Origin: Rhodocyclaceae bacterium | Lineage (GTDB): Bacteria; Pseudomonadota; Gammaproteobacteria; Burkholderiales; Rhodocyclaceae | Length of the DNA: 64,000 nucleotides | Assembly: GCA_019455325.1 (NCBI GenBank) | Contig: JACFMQ010000005.1 | Span: 207,017-271,016 of the forward strand | Direction of reading: 5' to 3' | Part shown: positions 8,345 through 16,878 of the stretch, in pieces | How positions within the stretch are numbered: position 1 is the first letter of the stretch | How the letters are laid out: the number at the start of each line of letters is the position of its first letter | Translations under genes and position numbers: made by a program | Notes under the pieces: generated by a model | What the model was told of the DNA's origin: nothing | Seen by the model: the letters and a program-made list of their open reading frames with translations, nothing else | The model's database searches: none

Positions 8345-9588
8345 AAATCTCCATCAAGAACGGCCGCCTGATCGACCCGAAGCACGGCGTCGACGCCCGC
8401 CTCGACCTGCACCTTGCCGACGGCCGCGTCGCCGCCGTCGGCGGCGCGCCGGACGGCTTCGCCGACGCGGCCGTGATCGACGCCGCCGGCTGCGTCGTCT
8501 GCCCGGGCCTGGTCGACCTGGCGGCACGCCTGCCCGGCCTCGAAAGCGAGCTTGCCGCCGCCGTCGCCGGCGGCGTCACGTCGCTGGCCTGTCCGCCCGA
8601 CGCCCGGCCGCCGCTCGACGCGCCGGGCCTCGTCGAACGCCTGGTCGGCCGCGCCGAGGATGCGGGGCTGGCCCGCGTGCTGCCGGTCGGCGCGCTCACC
8701 GCGCGCCTCGCCGGCGAGGCGCTGGCCGAGTTCGACGGCCTGACGCGCGCCGGCTGCGTCGCCTTCTCGCAGGGCGGCGCGGCGCCGGTCGATACGCAGG
8801 TGCTGCTGCGCGCCATGCAGTACGCCGCCACCTTCGGCCACGCCGTCTGGCTCCGGCCGCAGGACAGGCACCTCGTCGGCGAGGGCGTGGCCCACGACGG
8901 CGAGGTCGCCGCCCGCCTCGGCCTGCCGGGCATTCCCGCCGCCGCCGAGACGGTGGCGATCGCCGCCGCGCTCGAACTGGCGCGGGCCACCGGCGTCCGC
9001 CTGCACCTCATGCGCCTGTCCACCGCCGGCGGCGTCGCCCTGGTCCGCCGCGCGCGCGCCGAGGGCCTCGCCGTCACCTGCGACGCGGGCGTGCATCACC
9101 TGCACCTCACCGAGGCGGACATCGGCTTCTTCGACAGCGACGCCCGCTTCGACCCGCCGCTGCGCGAAGCGCGCGACCGCGAGGCGCTTTCGGCGGCCGC
9201 CGCCGAGGGCCTGCTGGCGATCTGCTCCGACCACACGCCGATCGACGAGGACGGCAAGCAGTTGCCGTTCGGCGAGGCCGAGGCCGGCGCCAGCGGCCTC
9301 GAACTGCTGCTGCCGCTGACGCTGAAATGGGCGGAGTCGGCGGGCGTGCCGCTGCCGGCGGCGCTCGCCCGCATCACCTGCGATCCGGCGGCGATCCTCG
9401 GCGTTGCCGGCGGCGAGCTGGCGGCCGGTGCGCCGGCCGACGTCTGCGTCTTCGATGCGCAGGCGACCTGGCGCGTCGGCGCCGACACGCTGCGGAGCGA
9501 GGGCAAGAACACCCCGTTCCTGGGCCGCGAGGTGCAGGGCCGCGTGCGCGCGACCGTGGTCGGCGGCCGCGTCGTCTTCGGCGGCTGA
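8341..9588 (+). CDS. pyrC': PyrC', dihydroorotase-like non-catalytic subunit of ATCase
   Basis: A 415-residue amidohydrolase-fold protein related to type I dihydroorotase. The metal-binding DxHxH motif expected after PGLVD is replaced by PGLVDLAARLPG, and the later DHAPH block reads SDHTPI, so the histidine ligands are missing. This matches the inactive PyrC' (PyrX) of Pseudomonas, which holds PyrB in a dodecamer and is needed for ATCase stability. A true pyrC must therefore exist elsewhere in the genome. The gene is high-GC like pyrB but is separated from it by the R-M cassette; its start overlaps the methyltransferase stop, and no strong ribosome site precedes it. Confidence 0.88.
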   Translation: MKISIKNGRLIDPKHGVDARLDLHLADGRVAAVGGAPDGFADAAVIDAAGCVVCPGLVDLAARLPGLESELAAAVAGGVTSLACPPDARPPLDAPGLVERLVGRAEDAGLARVLPVGALTARLAGEALAEFDGLTRAGCVAFSQGGAAPVDTQVLLRAMQYAATFGHAVWLRPQDRHLVGEGVAHDGEVAARLGLPGIPAAAETVAIAAALELARATGVRLHLMRLSTAGGVALVRRARAEGLAVTCDAGVHHLHLTEADIGFFDSDARFDPPLREARDREALSAAAAEGLLAICSDHTPIDEDGKQLPFGEAEAGASGLELLLPLTLKWAESAGVPLPAALARITCDPAAILGVAGGELAAGAPADVCVFDAQATWRVGADTLRSEGKNTPFLGREVQGRVRATVVGGRVVFGG

Positions 9589-9605
9589 GAGCGTCGCACA
9601 AACGC

Positions 9606-9634
9606 AAACGGGCGACCCGCGGGTCGCCCGTTTT
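9606..9634. terminator. bidirectional terminator after pyrC' and the DHH gene
   Basis: A 13-bp perfect stem (aaacgggcgaccc / gggtcgcccgttt) closes on a 2-base gc loop and ends in a T-run on both strands. It lies between the convergent pyrC' and the DHH phosphoesterase gene. Confidence 0.88.
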
Positions 9635-9651
9635 GCTTCCGCGCGGCTTCT

Positions 9652-10584
9652 TCAGCCGTCGGCGTTGATCTTCGTGATCAGCGTCTGCAGCGTCTCAGCC
9701 GCCTTGTCGTTGTCCACCTGGCAGGTGCCGGCCGCCTGATGGCCGCCGCCGCCGTACTGCAGCATCAGCTCGCCGACGTTCGTCCTGCTGCCGCGGTCGA
9801 GGATCGACTTGCCGGTGGCGAACACCGTGTTCTGCTTCTGCACGCCCCACAGCACGTGGATCGAGATGTTGGTCTGCGGGAACAGCGCGTAGATCATGAA
9901 GCGGTTGGTCGCCCAGATCGTCTCCTCGTCGCGCAGGTCGAGCACGACCAGGTTCCTGTGCACCGTGGCGCAGCGCAGGAGCTGTTCCCTGGCCTTCTCC
10001 GCGTGCTCGAAGTACAGCTCGACGCGTTCCTTGACGTCGGGCAGCGCCAGGATTTCGTCGATGCCGTGGTTCCGGCAGTACTTGATGAGATCCATCATCA
10101 GCGTGTAGTTGCTGATGCGGAACTCGCGGAAGCGGCCCAGGCCGGTGCGCGCGTCCATCAGGTAGTTGAGCAGCACCCAGCCCTGAGGGTCGAGGATCTC
10201 GTCGCGCGTGAACTGCGCCGAGTCGGCCTTGTCCACGGCCACCATCATGTCGTCGGCGATGTTCGGGAAAGTCTTCTTGCCGCCGTAGTAGTCGTAGACG
10301 ACGCGCGCCGCCGACGGCGCCCTGGCGTCGATGACGTGATTCTTGCGCTCGCCGGTGTTGCGCAGCGTCTCCGACTCGTGGTGGTCGAAGGCCAGGTGCG
10401 CGCCCGGCACGTAGGGCAGGTTGGTGGTGATGTCGCGCGGACCGATGTCGATCTTGCCGTCCTGCATGTCCTTCGGATGGACGAACTTGATGTCGTCGAT
10501 CAGGTCGAGTTCGTTGAGCAGCACGGCGCAGACCAGGCCGTCGAAGTCGCTGCGCGTGACCAAGCGGAATTTCTGTTCGCTCAT
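9652..10584 (-). CDS. DHH family phosphoesterase (exopolyphosphatase-related)
   Basis: A 310-residue DHH/DHHA1 protein. The N-terminal metal site shows SDFDG and FDHHES, and the C-terminal DHHA1 domain carries the GGGGHQAAG signature. Members of this superfamily hydrolyse phosphoesters such as nanoRNA, cyclic dinucleotides or polyphosphate; the substrate here cannot be told from sequence alone. It follows yggU on the same strand after 62 bases, so it may be the last gene of the yggS-proC-yggT-yggU unit, and it is closed by the terminator at 9606-9634. Confidence 0.82.
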   Translation of the reverse strand: MSEQKFRLVTRSDFDGLVCAVLLNELDLIDDIKFVHPKDMQDGKIDIGPRDITTNLPYVPGAHLAFDHHESETLRNTGERKNHVIDARAPSAARVVYDYYGGKKTFPNIADDMMVAVDKADSAQFTRDEILDPQGWVLLNYLMDARTGLGRFREFRISNYTLMMDLIKYCRNHGIDEILALPDVKERVELYFEHAEKAREQLLRCATVHRNLVVLDLRDEETIWATNRFMIYALFPQTNISIHVLWGVQKQNTVFATGKSILDRGSRTNVGELMLQYGGGGHQAAGTCQVDNDKAAETLQTLITKINADG

Positions 10585-10646
10585 TTCCCTTTCATTCCCC
10601 CAAGTAGCTCACCGGAAAGCCGCATCTTAGCAGCAGCCGGGGCGCT

Positions 10647-10949
10647 TCAGCCGGGCGACAGGCGCTGGACGAGGTCCGCCGGCGGCGCCGTCACCTCGAC
10701 CACCTTGCGCCGCGAGGTCTGGCCGCTCTTCAGCGTCAGCGCGGCCTTCGGCAGATCCAGCCGCTCGCCGAGGAAGGCAAGCAGCGCCGCGTTCGCCTTG
10801 CCGTCGACCGGCGGCGCGGCGAGGCGCAGCTTGAGCGCGTCGCCGTGGACGCCGGCGACCTCGGTCTTCTTCGCGCCCGGCTGGACGTGCAGCGTCAGCG
10901 TCGCGCGGCCGTCGGCGCCGCGCCGCAGCCAGGCGCCGTCGTCGCTCAC
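10647..10949 (-). CDS. yggU: DUF167 (YggU) family protein
   Basis: A 100-residue protein of the DUF167/YggU family, of unknown function. The conserved LTLHVQPGAKKTEVAG and PVDGKANAALLAFL blocks are present. The start is a GTG at 10949 that overlaps the yggT stop (GTGA), giving an N-terminus SDDGAWLRR. The yggS-proC-yggT-yggU order is widely conserved. Confidence 0.88.
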   Translation of the reverse strand: MSDDGAWLRRGADGRATLTLHVQPGAKKTEVAGVHGDALKLRLAAPPVDGKANAALLAFLGERLDLPKAALTLKSGQTSRRKVVEVTAPPADLVQRLSPG

Positions 10950-11485
10950 AGCAGGATGAGCACGACCTGCAGCAGCAGGATGGCGACCAGCGGCGACAGG
11001 TCGATGTTGGCGATCGGCGGCAGGAAGCGCTGGATCGGCCGCAGGATCGGCCGGTTGAACTGGTACACCGGCGCGGCCAGCGGCGAATGCGGATTCACCC
11101 AGGAGAGCACGGCCTGGACGAGAAGCGCGCCGATGAACAGGTAGACGGCCAGGCGCAGCGTGGCGGTGGCGCCGCGCCAGAGGACGAGCAGCGCGATCTC
11201 GCCGGTCTGCCCGAATTCGGGGGCGATGCCGCGCAGCGAGAGGACGACGAGAAGCAGCAGGCACTGCAGCCACCAGGCCGGCAGCAGGGTCGCCAGGTCC
11301 CAGCCCATGATGCCCGGGATGACGCGGCGCAGCGGCTTCACCGCCCAGTTGGTCAACTGCACGACGAAGGTGCCGAGCTGGTTGGCGAAGGAGACGCGGT
11401 TCAACTGCATGAAGAAACGGGCGAGCAGCAGCAGCGTGAAGAAGCTGGCGAGCGCGTCGATGAGGAACAGCAGGGCCTGGGCCAT
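10946..11485 (-). CDS. yggT: YggT family integral membrane protein
   Basis: A 179-residue protein with two YGGT repeats and about four to five hydrophobic segments, beginning LLFLIDALASFFTLLLLARFF. YGGT proteins sit in the inner membrane; roles in osmotic tolerance and, for the plant/cyanobacterial relatives, in cytochrome b6f maturation have been suggested. It lies 16 bases after proC and overlaps yggU by four bases. Confidence 0.88.
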   Translation of the reverse strand: MAQALLFLIDALASFFTLLLLARFFMQLNRVSFANQLGTFVVQLTNWAVKPLRRVIPGIMGWDLATLLPAWWLQCLLLLVVLSLRGIAPEFGQTGEIALLVLWRGATATLRLAVYLFIGALLVQAVLSWVNPHSPLAAPVYQFNRPILRPIQRFLPPIANIDLSPLVAILLLQVVLILL

Positions 11486-11501
11486 GGTCGGGTCTCCCGG
11501 A

Positions 11502-12314
11502 TCAATCCTTGCCGAGCTGCTCGCCGAGTTCGCGGCCGCGCGCGTCGGCGGCGAGCACGCCGGCGACGATGCCGGCGAGCACGCCGCGTTCCTCCATCGT
11601 CGCCAGCGCCGCGGCGGTGGTGCCGCCCTTCGAGGTGACGCGCTCGCGCAGCACGCTCGCCGGCTCGGCTGACTGCGCGGCGAGCTTCGCCGCGCCGAGC
11701 GTCGTCTCGATGGCCATCTGCCGCGCCTGTTCGGGCGTGAAGCCGAGGTCGAGCGCGGCCTGCTGCAGCGCCTCGATGAACAGGAAGACGTAGGCCGGGC
11801 CGCTGCCGGAGACGGCGGTCACCGAATCCATCAGCGCCTCGTCGGCGATCCACAGCGTGCTGCCGACGGCCTGCAGCACGCGCTCGGCAGCGGCGCGGCC
11901 GGCGGCGTCGACCTCCGGCAGCGCGTAGAGGCCGGTGACGCCGGCGCCGATCAACGCCGGCGTGTTCGGCATCGTGCGCACCAACTGGCGGTGGCCGCCG
12001 AGCCAGCGCGACAGGTCGGCGAGGCGCAGGCCGGCGGCGATGCTCACCACCAGTTGCGCCTTCAGGTGCGGCAGCAGCGGCGCGCAGGCCGCCTGCATCT
12101 GCTGCGGCTTGACGGCGAGGACGATCAGGTCGCAGTCCCAGGCCGCGGCGTCGGAGCCGGCGAAGGTGCGCACGCCGTAGTCGGCGGCGAGCTTCGCCCG
12201 GTTGTCCGCGTTGAGTTCGACGACGGCGACGTCGGCGGCGGCAAAGCCCTTGCCGACGAGGCCGCCGATCAGCGCGGCGGCCATGTTGCCGCCGCCGAGG
12301 AAGGTGATCTTCAT
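11502..12314 (-). CDS. proC: pyrroline-5-carboxylate reductase
   Basis: A 270-residue NADPH-dependent enzyme for the last step of proline synthesis. The nucleotide-binding GGGNMAAALIGGL is at the N-terminus, and the C-terminal TVSGSGPAYVFLFIEAL and LRERVTSKGGTTAAAL blocks form the catalytic/dimer region. Length is standard. Its start overlaps the yggS stop (ATGA). Confidence 0.96.
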   Translation of the reverse strand: MKITFLGGGNMAAALIGGLVGKGFAAADVAVVELNADNRAKLAADYGVRTFAGSDAAAWDCDLIVLAVKPQQMQAACAPLLPHLKAQLVVSIAAGLRLADLSRWLGGHRQLVRTMPNTPALIGAGVTGLYALPEVDAAGRAAAERVLQAVGSTLWIADEALMDSVTAVSGSGPAYVFLFIEALQQAALDLGFTPEQARQMAIETTLGAAKLAAQSAEPASVLRERVTSKGGTTAAALATMEERGVLAGIVAGVLAADARGRELGEQLGKD

Positions 12315-13000
12315 GCTTTCTCCCGTTCTCCGAAAATGGCGGTGCCGACGCGCACCAGCGTCGCGCCTTCGGCGATGGCCGCCTCCAGGTCGTGGCTCAT
12401 GCCCATGGACAGCGTGTCGAGCGCCAGCCCCTCACCTTGCAGCCGCTCGTACAGCGCGCGCAGTTCGCGGAACGGCGCGCGCTGCGCTGCGGCGTCGTCG
12501 CTCGGCTCCGGGATGCACATCAGCCCGCGCAGGCGCAGGTTCGGCAGCGCGGCGACGGCGTGCGCCAGCGCCGGCGCGTCGGCCGGCGCGCAACCGCTCT
12601 TCGTCGCCTCGCCGCTGACGTTCACCTGCAGGCAGACGGCGAGCGGCCCCTTCGCCGCCGGCCGCTGCGCCGAGAGGCGCTCGGCGATCTTCAGCCGGTC
12701 GACCGAGTGCACCCAGTCGAAGGCTTCGGCGACCGGCCGCGTCTTGTTGCTTTGCAAGGGGCCGATGAAGTGCCATGCGAGGCCGAGCGGCGCCAGTTCG
12801 GCGGCCTTCGCGCAGCCCTCCTGCACGTAGTTCTCGCCGAAGGCGCGCTGTCCGGCGGCGGCCGCCGTGCGTACGTCGTCGGCCGGCCAAGTCTTGCTCA
12901 CGGCGAGCAGCGAGACGCCCGCCGGATCGCGTCCGGCGGCCCGGGCGGCGGCGTCGATGCGGCGGCGCACGGCTTGCAGCTTGGCGGAAATTGACGTCAT
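12311..13000 (-). CDS. yggS: PLP homeostasis protein YggS
   Basis: A 229-residue PLP-binding protein of the YggS/PROSC family, involved in pyridoxal phosphate homeostasis. The PLP lysine lies in LLAVSKTWP; FGENYVQEG, WHFIGPLQSNKTRP and the C-terminal LSMGMSHDLEAAI, TLVRVGTAIFG blocks are all present. The ATG at 13000 is chosen because the family starts a few residues before this amphipathic helix. It is divergent from pilT across 69 bases, the usual arrangement. Confidence 0.95.
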   Translation of the reverse strand: MTSISAKLQAVRRRIDAAARAAGRDPAGVSLLAVSKTWPADDVRTAAAAGQRAFGENYVQEGCAKAAELAPLGLAWHFIGPLQSNKTRPVAEAFDWVHSVDRLKIAERLSAQRPAAKGPLAVCLQVNVSGEATKSGCAPADAPALAHAVAALPNLRLRGLMCIPEPSDDAAAQRAPFRELRALYERLQGEGLALDTLSMGMSHDLEAAIAEGATLVRVGTAIFGEREKA

Positions 13001-13069
13001 AATCGATCGGCCTGCAGGGCAGCGAAGTATAGCAGCAGCGCCCTCCACCCCGCCCCCGAGGATTCCCCG

Positions 13070-14113
13070 ATGGACATCACCGAACTGCTGGCCTTCGCCG
13101 TCAAGAACAAGGCGTCCGACCTGCACCTCTCCGCCGGCCTGCCGCCGATGATCCGCGTCCACGGCGACGTGCGCCGCATCAACCTGCCGCCGATGGAGCA
13201 CAAGGACGTGCACGCCATGGTGTACGACATCATGAACGACGGCCAGCGCAAGATCTACGAGGAGACGCTGGAGTGCGACTTCTCGTTCGAGGTGCCGAGC
13301 CTCGCCCGTTTCCGCGTGAACGCCTTCAACCAGCACCGCGGCGCCGGCGCCGTGTTCCGCACCATTCCGTCGAAGGTGCTGACGCTCGAAGATCTGAACT
13401 GCCCGAAGATCTTCAAGGACATCTCCGAGTATCCGCGCGGCGTCGTGCTCGTCACCGGGCCGACCGGCTCGGGCAAGTCGACGACGCTGGCGGCGATGGT
13501 CAACCACATCAACGAGAGCGAGCACGGCCACATCCTCACCGTCGAGGACCCGATCGAATTCGTGCACGAGCCGAAGAAGTGCCTGATCAACCAGCGCGAG
13601 GTCGGCCCGCACACGCAGTCGTTCAGCAACGCGCTGCGCTCGGCGTTGCGCGAGGACCCGGACGTGATCCTGGTCGGCGAGATGCGCGACCTGGAAACCA
13701 TCCGCCTGGCGCTGACCGCGGCCGAGACCGGCCACTTGGTGTTCGGCACGCTGCACACCTCGTCGGCGGCGAAGACCATCGACCGGATCATCGACGTCTT
13801 CCCGGCGGCGGAGAAGGAGATGGTGCGCGCCATGCTCTCCGAATCGCTGCGCGCGGTGATCTCGCAGACGCTCCTGAAGACCAAGGACGGCCAGGGCCGC
13901 GTCGCCGCGCACGAGATCATGATCGGCACGCCGGCGATCCGCAACCTGATCCGCGAGGCCAAGGTGGCGCAGATGTATTCGGCGATCCAGACCGGCCAGC
14001 AGTTCGGCATGCAGACGCTCGACCAGTGCCTGATCGACCTGGTCCGCCGCAACGTCGTCTCCGGCAACGAGGCGCGCGCGAAGGCGGCGAACAAGGACGC
14101 GATTCCGGGCTGA
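13070..14113 (+). CDS. pilT: type IV pilus retraction ATPase PilT
   Basis: A 347-residue hexameric ATPase of the secretion superfamily that powers pilus retraction. It shows the Walker A GPTGSGKSTT (residues 130-139), the Asp box (LTVEDPIEF), Walker B (DPDVILVGEMRD), the His box (GHLVFGTLHT) and the PilT-specific AIRNLIRE motif needed for retraction. It is followed by pilU after 27 bases. Confidence 0.97.
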   Translation: MDITELLAFAVKNKASDLHLSAGLPPMIRVHGDVRRINLPPMEHKDVHAMVYDIMNDGQRKIYEETLECDFSFEVPSLARFRVNAFNQHRGAGAVFRTIPSKVLTLEDLNCPKIFKDISEYPRGVVLVTGPTGSGKSTTLAAMVNHINESEHGHILTVEDPIEFVHEPKKCLINQREVGPHTQSFSNALRSALREDPDVILVGEMRDLETIRLALTAAETGHLVFGTLHTSSAAKTIDRIIDVFPAAEKEMVRAMLSESLRAVISQTLLKTKDGQGRVAAHEIMIGTPAIRNLIREAKVAQMYSAIQTGQQFGMQTLDQCLIDLVRRNVVSGNEARAKAANKDAIPG

Positions 14114-14140
14114 GGCGCCGGACGCAGGAGATAGCGGACC

Positions 14141-15277
14141 ATGGAACGCGACCAGTCGCTGAAATTCATGCACGACCTGCTGCGCCTGATGGTGCAGAAG
14201 AAGGGCTCGGACCTGTTCATCACCGCCGGCTTCCCGCCGGCGATCAAGCTCGACGGCAAGGTCACGCCGGTGTCGAACCAGACGCTGTCGGCGCAGCACA
14301 CCGCCGAACTGGCGCGGGCGATCATGAACGACCGCCAGGCCGCCGACTTCGAGGCGACGAAGGAGTGCAACTTCGCCATCTCGCCGTCGGGCATCGGGCG
14401 CTTCCGCGTGAACGCGCTGGTGCAGCAGGGGCGCGTCGCCGTCGTCTGCCGCACGATCAACACCGCCATCCCGAACATCGACGAGCTCGGCCTGCCGTCG
14501 GTGATCAAGGACATCGGCATGGCCAAGCGCGGCCTCGTCGTCTTCGTCGGCGGCACCGGCACCGGCAAGACGACCTCGCTGGCGGCGATGGTCGACTACC
14601 GCAACGCCAACAGCCACGGCCACATCATCACCATCGAGGATCCGATCGAGTACGTGCACGAGCACAAGAACTGCATCGTCACGCAGCGCGAGGTCGGCAT
14701 CGACACCGAGGACTGGGAAGCGGCGCTGAAGAACACGCTGCGCCAGGCGCCGGACGTGATCCTGATGGGCGAGATCCGCGACCGCGAAACCATGGACCAC
14801 GCCGTCGCCTTCGCCGAGACCGGCCACCTGTGCATCGCCACGCTGCACGCCAACAGCGCCAACCAGGCGATCGACCGCATCATCAACTTCTTCCCGGAAG
14901 AGCGGCGTCCGCAGTTGCTGATGGACCTCTCGCTCAACCTCAAGGCCATGGTCTCGCAGCGCCTGCTGCCGCTGAAGGACGGCAAGGGCCGCGTCGCCGC
15001 CATCGAGATCATGCTCAACTCGCCGCTCGTCTCCGACCTGATCTTCAAGGGCGAGATCCATGAGATCAAGGAGATCATGAAGAAGTCGCGCGAGCTGGGC
15101 ATGCAGACCTTCGACCAGGCGCTGTTCGACCTCTACGAGGCGGGCCGGATCAGCTACGAGGACGCGCTGCGGAACGCCGACTCGGTGAACGACCTGCGCC
15201 TGCAGATCAAGCTGCACGGCAAGGAAGCGAAGGACCGCGACCTGACCACCGGCATCGGCCACCTCGACATCGTCTGA
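14141..15277 (+). CDS. pilU: PilT-dependent retraction ATPase PilU
   Basis: A 378-residue PilT paralogue. Walker A reads GGTGTGKTTS, the Asp box ITIEDPIEYVHEH and Walker B DVILMGEIRDRE. PilU needs PilT to drive retraction under load in the bacteria where it was studied. It shares an operon with pilT. Its C-terminal extension of about 30 residues beyond PilT is typical. Confidence 0.96.
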   Translation: MERDQSLKFMHDLLRLMVQKKGSDLFITAGFPPAIKLDGKVTPVSNQTLSAQHTAELARAIMNDRQAADFEATKECNFAISPSGIGRFRVNALVQQGRVAVVCRTINTAIPNIDELGLPSVIKDIGMAKRGLVVFVGGTGTGKTTSLAAMVDYRNANSHGHIITIEDPIEYVHEHKNCIVTQREVGIDTEDWEAALKNTLRQAPDVILMGEIRDRETMDHAVAFAETGHLCIATLHANSANQAIDRIINFFPEERRPQLLMDLSLNLKAMVSQRLLPLKDGKGRVAAIEIMLNSPLVSDLIFKGEIHEIKEIMKKSRELGMQTFDQALFDLYEAGRISYEDALRNADSVNDLRLQIKLHGKEAKDRDLTTGIGHLDIV

Positions 15278-15292
15278 GCGGCCCGCGCCCGC

Positions 15293-16462
15293 CTACGCGT
15301 CGCCGGCGGGCGGCGCGGCGCCTTTCCTGTTGCTCCCCGCCACCATCCTGATCTCGAACAGCCGGCATTCCAGCGCGCCGTTGTAGAGCGGCGTCTTCCG
15401 GCTCGGCGCGAGGCGCATCAGCTTCGGCATGCGCAGGTCGGCGGTGAAGAAGTGGCAGGTCCAGCCGGCGAAGTTTTTCTTCAGCGCGGTCGAGAGCTTC
15501 GGATAGAAGGCGGCGAGCGATTCCTGCTCCTCCAGCCGCACGCCGTAGGGCGGGTTGCAGACGAGGATGCCGCGTTCGGCCGGCGCCGCGACTTCGAGGA
15601 TGTCGGACTGGATCAGCTCGACCGCGTCGAGCAGGCCGGCGCGGTCGAGGTTGGCCGTTGCCGCGCGCAGCGCCTGCGCCGAGACGTCGGCGCCGAAGAG
15701 CTGCGCCCAGGCGACCGGCTTCTCGGCGGCCAGCGCTGCCTCGCGCATACGCCGCCAGGCTTCGGCGTCGAAGCCGCGCAGGCGCTCGAAGGCGAAGTCG
15801 CGGCGGCTGCCCGGCGCGATGCCGTGCGCGATCTGCGCGGCTTCGAGCAGGAAGGTGCCGCTGCCGCACATCGGATCGAACAGCGGCGTGCCCGGCTGCC
15901 AGCCGGCCAGCCGCAGGATGCCGGCGGCAAGGTTCTCCTTCAGCGGCGCGTCCACCGTCTTCCGGCGTAGGCCGCGCTGCCACAGCGGGTCGCCCGAGGT
16001 GTCCACGTACAGCGTGCATTCGGTTTCGCTGAGGAAGGCGTGCACGCGCACGTCGGGGCTGCGCGTGTCGATGCTCGGCCGCAGGTCGCCGCAGTCGCGG
16101 CGGAAGCGGTCGCAGATGCCGTCCTTGACGCGCAGCGTGACGAAGTCGAGGCTCTTCAGCGGCGACTTGATCGCAGTGACGTCGACGCGCAGCGTCTGCG
16201 TCGGCGCGAACAGGGCCGGCCAGTCGGCGTCCAGCGCCAGCCGGTAGATGTCGTCCTCTTTCGCATAGCCGCGGCTGGCGATGCGCCAGAGCACGCGCGT
16301 GGCCAACCGCGAATGCAGGTTGACGGCGTAGCAGACGGGCCATTCGCCGGCGAACAGGACGCCGCCGCCGACGGCGCGCACATGCTGCCCGCCGAGCGCG
16401 GCGATGTCGTCGGCGAGCAGCGCTTCAAGGCCGCGCGGGCAGGAGGCGAAATAGTTGTTCAT
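15293..16462 (-). CDS. rlmL: 23S rRNA (guanine-N2)-methyltransferase, RlmL-type (single-domain form)
   Basis: A 389-residue THUMP plus class I methyltransferase that would modify G2445 of 23S rRNA. The THUMP region is N-terminal (about 1-160). The catalytic domain has FDPMCGSGTFLLEAA (SAM site) and the NPPYG motif. E. coli RlmL is a fusion with RlmK of about 700 residues; this protein matches only the first half, as is usual in betaproteobacteria. The start at 16462 shares one base with the hemJ stop. Confidence 0.9.
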   Translation of the reverse strand: MNNYFASCPRGLEALLADDIAALGGQHVRAVGGGVLFAGEWPVCYAVNLHSRLATRVLWRIASRGYAKEDDIYRLALDADWPALFAPTQTLRVDVTAIKSPLKSLDFVTLRVKDGICDRFRRDCGDLRPSIDTRSPDVRVHAFLSETECTLYVDTSGDPLWQRGLRRKTVDAPLKENLAAGILRLAGWQPGTPLFDPMCGSGTFLLEAAQIAHGIAPGSRRDFAFERLRGFDAEAWRRMREAALAAEKPVAWAQLFGADVSAQALRAATANLDRAGLLDAVELIQSDILEVAAPAERGILVCNPPYGVRLEEQESLAAFYPKLSTALKKNFAGWTCHFFTADLRMPKLMRLAPSRKTPLYNGALECRLFEIRMVAGSNRKGAAPPAGDA

Positions 16463-16878
16463 CAGAAGGGCTTGAGCACGGCGAGGAAGACGACGGCGAA
16501 GAGCACCAGCACCGGCAGTTCGTTGAACCAGCGGAACCAGACGTGGTTCTTCGTCGAGGCGCCGGCGACGAAGGTGCGCAGCAACTGGCCGCAGTACAGG
16601 TGGTAGACGATCAGCAGCACGACCAGCGTCGTCTTCGCGTGCAGCCAGCCGCCGGCAAAGCCGAAGCCGAGCCACAGCCAGAGGCCGAGGCCGACGGCGA
16701 GGATGCCGAGCGGCGTCATGAAGCGGTAGAGCTTGCCGGCCATCAGCAGCAGGCGTTCGCGCTCGGCGGCGCTCTCTGCCGGCACCATGGCGAGGTTCAC
16801 GAAGATGCGCGGCAGATAGAAGAGGCCGGCGAACCAGGCGACGACGAACGAGATGTGCAGGGCCTTCACGACGAGCAT
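16462..16878 (-). CDS. hemJ: protoporphyrinogen IX oxidase HemJ
   Basis: A 138-residue membrane protein of the HemJ (UPF0093) family with four hydrophobic segments and the conserved N-terminal LHISFVVAWFAGLFYLPR, as well as GWLHAKTTLVVLL. It converts protoporphyrinogen IX to protoporphyrin IX in many Gram-negatives lacking HemG or HemY. It overlaps the SDR gene upstream by 13 bases and rlmL by one base. Confidence 0.88.
   Translation of the reverse strand: MLVVKALHISFVVAWFAGLFYLPRIFVNLAMVPAESAAERERLLLMAGKLYRFMTPLGILAVGLGLWLWLGFGFAGGWLHAKTTLVVLLIVYHLYCGQLLRTFVAGASTKNHVWFRWFNELPVLVLFAVVFLAVLKPF

Noticed and set aside
8341-9588. Functional dihydroorotase (PyrC)
   Set aside because: The metal-binding histidines of the HxH and DHAPH motifs are replaced, so the structural PyrC' role is preferred.
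13001-15262. Minus-strand open frame continuing upstream of yggS across pilT and pilU
   Set aside because: Only the part up to 13000 encodes YggS; the rest is the antisense of two well-defined ATPase genes and looks like low-complexity translation.
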